A stretch of 64,000 nucleotides of DNA from Aedes albopictus. Its lineage: Eukaryota > Arthropoda > Insecta > Diptera > Culicidae. This document shows, in pieces, positions 56,941-64,000 of this stretch. The notes under the pieces are model-generated. The model did no database searches and was not told the DNA's origin. It worked only from the letters and a program-made list of their open reading frames with translations. How positions within the stretch are numbered: the first letter of the stretch is position 1; each line of letters starts with the position of its first letter. The translations under genes and the position numbers were made by a program. Location: assembly GCF_035046485.1 (NCBI RefSeq), contig NC_085137.1:2519977-2583976 (forward strand), read 5' to 3'.

Positions 56941-57250
56941 GGATGGAAGGCCTCGTATACGGTGAATGTTTTTTGACCCCTTGAACGTGTTTGTTTTGAG
57001 ATGGCTTGCTGGCAGTTTGGTTGGTGTTGTGATGATGGGAGAAACGATGCAACGGTGCAACAATTCGGCAGGTGAAGTTAAAAGAGGAAGTGTAATTATT
57101 TGCACGGAATAGATGACACAGTGTTTTGAAAATGCAGGTGTTGAAGAATAATTTTTGGACAGCTCATTGAGAGAGCGTGCTTGTATGATGTTTCAGTGGA
57201 GAAGTGTGAATGCGCGTGGTACAATCGGTATTTACCTGAACATTTTTTTT

Positions 57251-57534
57251 CAACCGTGGCGGGTTGCCGGTTGAAGAAAGTTTTAACCTTGGCGGGTGCC
57301 GGTTAAAAGAATACATGAGACCGTGGCGGGTGCCGGTCGATGCAAATTTAACTGTTGCGGGTGCCAGTTAAAAAGGACAAAAAGACCGTGGCGGGTGCCG
57401 GTCGAAGGAAATTCAACCGTTGCGGGTGCCGGTTGAAAGGACAATTGAGACCGTGGCGGGTGCCGGTTATAATCAAGGCCGTGGCGGGTTGCCGGTCGAA
57501 AGAAACATTTGATCGTTGCGGGTTACCGATCAAA
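57251..57534 (+). repeat. Array of nine tandem hairpins with covarying stems
   Basis: Hairpins at 57251-57273, 57281-57308, 57319-57338, 57347-57372, 57384-57403, 57412-57437, 57449-57468, 57477-57497 and 57508-57534. The loop core TGGCGGGTGC or TTGCGGGTGC is almost constant. Stems differ but stay paired: TTTTAACC/GGTTAAAA, TTTAACTG/CAGTTAAA, TTCAACCG/CGGTTGAA, TTTGATCG/CGATCAAA for the 8-bp class, and GACCG/CGGTC (two copies with a G-U pair) for the 5-bp class. Long and short stems mostly alternate. No reading frame is shared. Confidence 0.92.
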
Positions 57535-58140
57535 GAGAATGATAAACCTTGAAACTCCCTGCAAGGGTGCTTGGGAGCAAGGTAGTAATTCCATGGCTTG
57601 GGGGAGCCTGGAAAAGGATCCGTAAATTCCTGCAATCAGGTGACATCGAGGTGTTGTGTTGTCATGTCTCAAGGGTGCGTTGAGTACTCAATAGTAGTTG
57701 GTAGCGGTTTTGGCAGTTCCTGTAACCACAATATGGTAACATTTCCATGACTGGGGGCGCATGGAAATAAAGTAATTTGCTTTAGAAGCTCCTTCCTACC
57801 TGAATAGGGTGCTTGGGAATTGAGAAGTGCTTCTATTACATCTTGGAGAAAACCAGGGTATATTAGTGGATCCATGGATTAGGAACAGGGTGATGATTGA
57901 CTGGATGATGGAGAGGCGATGCCTTGCATGTTGTGTTTGAAGGCAGTGTAGTGTTTCCATGGTTTGAGGATGCCTCTAGGAAGATTGATCTGACTTAGAT
58001 ATTCCAAGTTGCGCTTGAGACCTTGAGAGCATTAGAAGTAAATCGTCTTATCGCCTGATAGTTCTTGCGAGAGACGTGCGGGCGTGAGTCATTGTATTCA
58101 ATTACAAGTACTTGTAATGGGTAACACATGTATATAATGG

Positions 58141-58300
58141 ATCACTAAAATAACTAAAACGGCCGCTATGAAGCGAACAGAAAGCGCCACTGTAGCCTTG
58201 TGTGTTTGACGTAGCTCCACTGCTGTCACAATGTTAATGTCTATATACGCTGGCGCCTTTGTTTACATGCGGTGAACACTAGAAAAGTTTGCTTAATTGA
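58141..58300 (-). mobile_element. MITE, CGGCCGTTTTAGTTA family copy 3
   Basis: The complement reads GCGGCCGTTTTAGTTATTTT as at 27640-27660; also AAAGCGCCACTGTAGCC and GTTTGACGTA. Inserted in the LARD-like element. Confidence 0.65.
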
Positions 58301-59611
58301 TCCATTGATTTAAGCTTGGAAGAGGAGAACAGGGTTTTCGTAATTCGATGGATTTAATGCAACAGTTGTTATAATTACACCAAGCGAGCGTGTGATGTTT
58401 GATGGTTTGTGCAAGGAGTGGAAGGGAAAGCGAGACATGTTTTGTTTACTGACCCGGATGCTGGATTCAAGAATGGATTGTTGATTATACCAAGGGTTGC
58501 TGAAACTTGGTTGTTGAAGATTGGCTAGCTATCTGTACGCGGATGGTTGGGATTGGAATGAGAAAATTTGGCTGGACTTTGTGCGTCATTGAATTGCGCA
58601 CTTGAGAAGTTGGCTGAAAAATAAAATATCTAGTGTTGAAAGGAGTTGACGTCTATGATTAATAAATCTTCCACCGTACACCGAAGGGGTCAGCAATATT
58701 ATGAAAAGCCGTGTGTAGTTTGAATAAAGCATAAGTTCGGAGAGTGACACACGTGGCTCCTATCAAACCCAATGAGTATAAGGCACAGACAGAAAACGTG
58801 ACTAAGAAGAAAAAATAGTGACATCAAGGTTTGAGTTCATTGTGGATGGCTAAGATGTGTTGTGCCATGAAAATTAAAATTTTTTAGAGGTAAAGAAATC
58901 CTTAAGGCATATTTTTGTTTGGATTTGTTAAGTGTTGGAACTCACATCGACTCGGAAACCTCTGCACCAATGGAAACAGTCAGCTGGTTGAAGAGTTAAA
59001 ACATTTGGAGTGTTAAAACAGGCATTGTCCTATGTATTTAGGCATTTTGTCTTACTTAAAAAAAGTTTCTCTCATATACATTATTTATATTCATTTATTC
59101 ACTTGCTTGATGCATTGGTACAGTGTGGCTTATATAATTCTATCGAACTTCGACGAATAGAGTGGCTTCTCTAAATAATTTCCTTGCCATGAAAAAGTGT
59201 GTATGTGTAACTATTATTGACAAAGCTATTGACTGTTGTTTATTGATAAAAGTTATAAGAATTGGAAAAGGTTTGAAAAGCCAAGGGGAAGTTATTCGAA
59301 AATAGTTGAGCCACGTCACATCACGTTGATGTTGGGGAGCATGTGGGCCGGCATGCAAAGATGCAAGGAGGTTGATGGTAGCTGCTGAACACTGAGTCTT
59401 GTTTTGTGGATTGTTCTGATAATTTGTGTGACGGGGTTTGATAATTAAGAAGGGGAAGGTTATGGATAGTTGTTTCTGGTTTCGCGGATGTGTTTTCGTG
59501 TTTGACAGATGTTGGATCTCCAGTTAGTCAAATGCAGTGGTGCTTGGGCTGAAGCATACCTCGGGCCAAATTGAGATTTAGCGTCTAAGCCGCGGGCCAC
59601 AGTTTGAGCAA

Positions 59612-59700
59612 CACTGGTCTAATGGATAGGGCTTGCAATTTCCAACCCAGAGAAGCTGAGTTGGATTCCCGTCTCGATCGTAAGGTATTCGAGACTTCCT
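59612..59700 (+). repeat. tRNA-like (SINE-like) segment
   Basis: A-box-like TGGTCTAATGGATAGGGC and B-box-like GAGTTGGATTCCCG at tRNA spacing. It does not fold convincingly as a tRNA and no tail or target duplication was found, so a SINE head is the likelier reading. Confidence 0.4.
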
Positions 59701-60251
59701 AGATGTGATATATCAATGAGTTTTCCACAATGTGCAAATTCGTCCAATAGCAGGTGGGGAAGGTCCTTGATGTTAGATTGCTTATGGAATGTTGCGACTG
59801 GGCTGGCAAAAGTCCAGCGGAGGCGTTGTGGATTGTTGTTTTCAAGTATTGAGTTGCATATAGTGTAAATGGTGGGTGCTGAGTGATAATAAGGCTTGCA
59901 TTTCAGAGCATGGGTTAAATTTGCTGAATTCAAAGGAGTCTGTAGTTTTAGTGATATTGCATCTTGCTTTGCTCTTTAGATTACCGTGCAAATGTTCAAA
60001 CGTTTGAAATATTTGTTCACACGTCAAACACCAAAGGAAGTAGCAAGTAAACAAACCGATTATTCCATGCACCACCCAAAAAGTGTAACCGACGCTGAAA
60101 AATTCTAGCAGCGAAACGAATTAATGTATGCTAAAACTGGTGGGAACATATTGTGGTGGGACAAAAAATTTTTGCAGGGGGTCGAATGCGGTGCAAAAGA
60201 TGCAATATTTAAAGAGAGATTGTTTAGATGTCAGGTTCCTATCATTTTTTT

Positions 60252-60266
60252 AAAGAAAGATGGGGG
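60252..60266 (+). promoter_or_regulatory. Polypurine tract
   Basis: AAAGAAAGATGGGGG abuts the 3' LTR. Confidence 0.75.
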
Positions 60267-60501
60267 TGTAGGGTTTGTACTGGCATGCACTTTCTATGTT
60301 TACATTGAGTGTGTAGATAGTGCGAAATGAGCAGTTACGAATGAGCGTGTAGAGTGACAGTTGCGAGGGAGTGAAGCGTCGGCGGACGGCGGACAGCGAA
60401 CATGTTGGAATGTGGTGAATCCGAACGACCGGAGAGAAGCTTCTGGACTGGAGAGCTGGAGTTTGCCGTTGCGAGAGTTGCTTCCGGAAGTGGACCCTAC
60501 A
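60267..60501 (+). repeat. 3' LTR (235 bp)
   Basis: Same length and sequence as the 5' LTR as far as compared, followed by the target duplication CATTT at 60502-60506. Confidence 0.93.
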
Positions 60502-60515
60502 CATTTCAGTGAAAA

Positions 60516-60973
60516 TATACCGCATTTAGTTCACCACTGGACTGCGAACCAATGAGAGTATAATGGAGGTGTGGAAGAGATGCTTTGTGTGCGTGAGATC
60601 CGTGTTTGGTGCAAAACATGTCACTACTACAAGTAAAGCGAGCTCCCATAAGAACGCGTGTCAAATAGTGACGTCACTATTTGTGTTTACATTTTTCTTT
60701 GCTTACTAATACATAGCCATCTCTTGTTCTTCCTCACCTGTAATATACTCTCATTGACTGCGAACTGCGACTTCATAAGTGCGAAAACGTAAATAAAAGT
60801 GCGCGTTTGCATCAAATCAGGTTGATGTCTTCGGCGCACTATTTCTTCAATCTATGGTGAACAAGTGCTCTGAAGACACCGAGATGATTTGATGCAATCG
60901 CGCACTTTTATTAGCGTTTTCGCACTCGTGAAAACTAGTGCGATAATCCAGTGGTGAACTAAATGCGCTATAT
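60516..60973. mobile_element. Foldback MITE (CGCATTTAGTTCAC ends) interrupted by another MITE
   Basis: Same family as 41637-41877. The host sequence GGACTGCGAAC is broken at 60549 and resumes ACTGCGAACTGCGACTTC at 60757. Confidence 0.88.
60550..60756. mobile_element. MITE with 9-bp target duplication (copy 2)
   Basis: Same family as 25638-25845. Duplication ACTGCGAAC at 60541-60549 and 60757-60765. Confidence 0.9.
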
Positions 60974-61272
60974 CATAAGAAACTCTTTAATGAATCCAAG
61001 AAAGAGCTTTTGATGAAATTCTAGTAAAATTGTTGAAGGAATCCCAGAAATTCGGGAGGAACCCCAAAAAGAACCCCTGGAGAAATATCAGAAAAAAAAA
61101 TTCTGTAGGGATTTCAAAAAGTAGGGTGCCTGTACCAGTTATCGCACCACCTAAGAAAAACTATTTCTACAAAAATAAGAAGAAGACCGACGAATGTCAT
61201 CGATATGTCAAATGATTGATTAGTTTTCATACTTTACGGGAAAATATAAAAATTGAGCGAAAACTACTTTTA
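60974..61272. other. No gene; short remnants
   Basis: 61020-61120 looks like 24-bp-array decay. GGGTGCCTGTACCAGTTATC at 61125 is inverted near 61680 (CATAACTGGTACAC), so 61122-61708 may be one larger TIR element hosting the MITE at 61273. Confidence 0.4.
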
Positions 61273-61543
61273 GTAAATAAAAAGAAAATCGCGTTAAGTA
61301 CTGTTCCTTTGACTTCCACTAAGAATTTGCATCCTTTGACAGTTACGTATTTCGACCTCAACAGTAAGGTCGTCTTCAGTCGAGTCTTCAGTGTCTTGTA
61401 CTTGACTCGACTACAAGACACTGAAGACGACCTTACAGTTGAGGTCGAAATACGTATCTGTCAAAGGATGCAAATTCTTAGTGGAATTCAAAGGAACATT
61501 ACTTAACGCGATTTTCTTTTTATTTACAGATATTCCCCTAACA
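61273..61543. mobile_element. Foldback MITE, intact copy of the host in the 32385-34178 nest
   Basis: Left GTAAATAAAAAGAAAATCGC and right complement pair; arms TACTGTTCCTTTGA, AAGAATTTGCATCCTTTGAC, TACGTATTTCGACCTCAAC; centre CAGTGTCTTGTACTTGACTC. Right end CAGATATTCCCCTAACA is shared with 34162-34178. Confidence 0.88.
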
Positions 61544-61708
61544 AGCCCAGGTTAATCATCATACTTTTAGTATTTATTACGACGTGTGCCAATGATAGGT
61601 AGCCTGTACCAGTTATGGACACATTTGTTAATTTGAGTTCCACTTCGCACTATTTACATGCATTCCTTATGGGATTTGTCATAACTGGTACACATGGCGA
61701 AATAGGGT

Positions 61709-62171
61709 GCAAGCAGGTCGAAAAGTTAAGGGAAATAATTTATACCATTATTTGAGCAAATTGTGAAGTTTGAATGATTGCAATCATCTTTTGTGATCGT
61801 GATCTGTTGTTCACAAAATTTTTCGTGTTGATTTGTATCTTTAAAGGTTGAAAATCAACTATGGCGAATTTGAGGTACTATAGAAACTCCTATATTTAAA
61901 AAGTAAAATCTAGGTGAAGTCATGTGAAGCTTCAAAGCAAGTCTTGGATGAATTTCAACAGGATGTCTAGGTTAAATTCCAAAATGATTTTCTTAGCCCA
62001 CCTTGTGCATTAGGGTCATTCTAGACCCAAACCGTACACTACGTCAGCGAGCTGTTCCCAACATAATGCATAAGGAAGGTCAATAATTTCCAATTCCTGG
62101 TGGAATATTTGAAGGGATCCCCAAAGGAACTCCAGGAGACATTTCAAAAGAGATATCTACGCTCGTATCTA
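61709..62171. other. No gene seen
   Basis: AT-rich DNA with some AGGAACTCCAGGAGA-like array remnants near 62110. Confidence 0.4.
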
Positions 62172-62179
62172 GGTTAATC

Positions 62180-62417
62180 CACAGACAAACAGACGTCTCA
62201 CTCTACTCACTTCTCATCGTTACCCTTATTAACGGTTAGTTCAAATATGTTTTAGTTCGCAAATCGCTCGGTCACGGCGCTCCTGTTTGACGTTTGCTCA
62301 CTACTGCTACCTACTGAGTGATTTGCGTAACACAGCCTGGTTAGCATTGGGCGATTATGTTTTCGTGACGATGATTTTGATCGCAATTTGTTCCAAGTGA
62401 TACGTCTGTTTGTCTGT
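62180..62417. mobile_element. MITE with CACAGACAAACAGACGT ends (copy 2)
   Basis: Same ends as 45226-45487 and again an 8-bp duplication, GGTTAATC, at 62172-62179 and 62418-62425. Confidence 0.88.
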
Positions 62418-62615
62418 GGTTAATCTGAGAAGAAATTTCTGAAGAAATCATAAGGAGCAAAACCCCTTTTTACTAAAAAATGTTAACGAATTGAAAAGAT
62501 AAACAAGTGGCATGGTAAAAGGTAACCTAGAAGAATTCTGGACGAACTTCTTGAAGAATCCAATATTCTGGAGAAGTTACAAAAGATTGCTTAGGAAAAT
62601 TCCTAAAGGTATCTT

Positions 62616-62715
62616 AGACGATCTCCAGTTAACCTAGTGGCCAATCGCCAATCCGGGAACGGCAGGTTCGATTCCCGTTTCGGTCGGGAAAATTTTGTCG
62701 ACTCCCTGGGCTCAC
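62616..62715 (+). mobile_element. SINE fragment (Feilai-like head)
   Basis: CCAGTTAACCTAGTGG, GGTTCGATTCCCGTTTCGGTC and GGGAAAATTTTGTCGACTCC match the complement of 28980-29066. It is truncated after about 100 bp. Confidence 0.75.
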
Positions 62716-62774
62716 CCGGCGGCTGCAAAACAATTTTAGCCAAGGTGCACACCGTGTACAAATCATACGTGCGT

Positions 62775-63025
62775 GGTCTGGCGCGATCTGAGGCTGCGCG
62801 TTTCGAACGCAGCTTGCTGAGAATCTAAGAGCCGATGCACACGGGCGGCGCGTCCACGCAGCGTGCACGCAAGTGCGTCCTGAGTTACACACAATCAAAT
62901 GGGAGGATGCACACGAGAACGCAACGCTACCGCACCGCAACCGCGCCGCACCGTGTGCGCCACGCAATGTCAACGCATGCCCCACAGGAACGCTGCGGCG
63001 ACGCAGCGTGAATTCACGCAGCGTC
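62775..63025. repeat. GC-rich block with CGCAGCGTG repeats
   Basis: ACGCAGCGTG recurs at least four times; CGATGCACACGGG and GGATGCACACGAG are also paired. CpG content is much higher than around it. Possibly a MITE; ends not defined. Confidence 0.45.
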
Positions 63026-63364
63026 AATTAACAGATTTGGAATCTAATATGATGAATCTATCGAGAACAAGAGTCCATTCATTGAAAAAATAGTTGTAAC
63101 GAAGTCGTATAGCAGATTGTTTGAAGGGGTTGATAAATGACAAAAATATCAACAATTTTTATTTTTTGCCCAACAAGTTGTATATAAACTAGATTTCAAT
63201 GAAAATACGTCTAAGATGAACTTTCATTTGTATAAAATTGATTTACGTTTACCTTTTTCTTAACTGGTTGAAGGAATCATAGTAATAAGATAAATTACAC
63301 AATGCCTGCCGCACTATCAAAGTTACCCGCATTATCAAAGATACCCCGTTTTACGGTACATATA

Positions 63365-63472
63365 ATAAAAATAATCGATTACCAGGAATAATCGATTAAT
63401 TATATCCGATTAATCGACATCGGTAATCGCCATGGCAAAACATAATCGATTACCGATTAATCGATTATTTGA
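63365..63472. promoter_or_regulatory. Cluster of TAATCGATTA palindromes
   Basis: Four TAATCGATTA copies (63372, 63389, 63443, about 63459) plus CGATTAATCGA and GGTAATCGCC within 110 bp. Each palindrome holds two facing homeodomain-type TAATC cores and a central ATCGAT. Function is inferred only. Confidence 0.45.
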
Positions 63473-63599
63473 AATTTTGCGACATCACATCGAGATTCCG
63501 CACTTCCTCGTCGCACTTTTAACTGCGCAATGCGCAATATTTTGTTTTGATTTATTTCTGAGTGTTGTTTTGAAACATTTTCCCCATTTTTACCCATAC

Positions 63600-63858
63600 T
63601 TGAGTAAAACCGTGCAACCGTGTACGAGTGACAGCCAGCCGCCGTGCGCGAAGACGACAGTGACGTTTCTCGCGTTTGAAGATGCGTATCCCGTGTGTGT
63701 GTGTTGGTGCGCGGGGGAGAGAGTCGAGTGTTGGTTGTAAAACGGAACGGACACGAACTGAGGTTCGAAGAGCGAAAAATCGATTGATTTTTATCCTTAA
63801 TCCCCCAGCAGGGAAAGCAGACTCGGAAGCAGTGAATCCTTTCTGGCTAGCTATAGAG
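63600..63858 (+). promoter_or_regulatory. Possible promoter and first exon of a gene continuing beyond the window
   Basis: A GC-rich, non-repetitive patch follows AT-rich DNA and ends CTATAGAG/GTAATC at 63858/63859, a donor-like site. It resembles the cytochrome c first exon in composition. No start codon is assigned. Confidence 0.3.
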
Positions 63859-64000
63859 GTAATCACGTTCAAATGTATGCGTGCCTTTTTAGTAGATGTA
63901 GTTGTGAAACTGCGAGGAAAATATTTGCACTCTTGCCCCGGACGTTAGTTTTATCATTATTTACCCGTTTTACCCAATTCGATTGGGTAATATTTGCATA

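Larger units (their letters stand above)
57541..60251 (+). other. Non-coding interior of the LARD-like element
   Basis: No open frame longer than about 100 codons and no gag or pol motif. The TTCCATGG-TTGGGGG-GC motif recurs near 57588, 57745 and 57957, suggesting a second, looser internal repeat. Confidence 0.7.
56685..60506 (+). mobile_element. Non-autonomous LTR retrotransposon (LARD-like) with target duplication
   Basis: The element is 56690-60501 (3812 bp), with 235-bp LTRs, a PBS, a leader hairpin array, a long internal region without coding frames, and a polypurine tract. The 5-bp target duplication CATTT is at 56685-56689 and 60502-60506. The internal region carries no gag or pol trace, so it needs proteins from another element. 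It contains a MITE copy (58141-58300) and a tRNA-like segment near 59612-59700. Confidence 0.92.

Overview
The window reads as nuclear DNA of a culicine mosquito, most likely Aedes. The sequence shows short GT-AG introns of about 60-75 bp, tRNA-related SINEs resembling the Aedes Feilai family, CR1-like and LOA-like non-LTR retrotransposons, many small foldback DNA elements, and four recognisable insect genes set in AT-rich repetitive DNA. One 500-base run of N (38370-38869) is an assembly gap. The species call is inference.

Host genes: the 5' half of an ER lectin gene (ERLEC1-like, minus, 1799-2713) lies head to head with a beta-1,4-galactosyltransferase 7 gene (plus, 3658-4721). Nmnat (NAD synthesis) lies on the minus strand in five coding exons (16454-18843). 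Cytochrome c (plus, CDS 42933-43259) has a 5'UTR intron. Two weaker exon candidates are noted at 54640-54767 and near 63600-63858. These housekeeping genes share no operon-like logic; their spacing is set by repeat insertions.

Mobile DNA dominates the rest. A Ty3/Gypsy-type LTR retrotransposon (8160-14369, identical 150-bp LTRs, 5-bp target duplication) sits in the 5' part of a decayed LOA-like non-LTR element (about 4930-8159, minus). Its gag and pol are not joined by a frameshift. They form one reading frame if two GT-AG introns are removed (10697-10793 and 13238-13304). A third possible intron in the leader would remove an array of seven hairpins. A second LTR element (56690-60501, 235-bp LTRs, 5-bp target duplication) has no coding capacity. 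Its leader carries nine tandem hairpins whose stems covary while the loops stay constant. A CR1-like element (50560-54352, minus) is broken by a MITE and a frameshift.

Other regions: 19.5-21.7 kb is an array of a 24-bp unit whose consensus is open in all six frames and whose orientation flips near 19.88 kb; decayed relatives recur at 24.0-24.8, 35.3-37.1, 37.5, 55.6-55.8 and 61.0 kb. From 25.6 to 36 kb there is a dense set of MITEs, including a three-insertion nest at 32388-34178 that contains a solo LTR. From 43.6 to 50.5 kb there are short dispersed repeats, MITEs and a 420-bp foldback. From 60.5 to 63.5 kb there are more nested MITEs and a cluster of TAATCGATTA palindromes.

The most interesting candidate system is splicing-controlled Gag versus Gag-Pol output in the 8160-14369 element, together with hairpin arrays in the leaders of both LTR elements that could mark unspliced genomic RNA.
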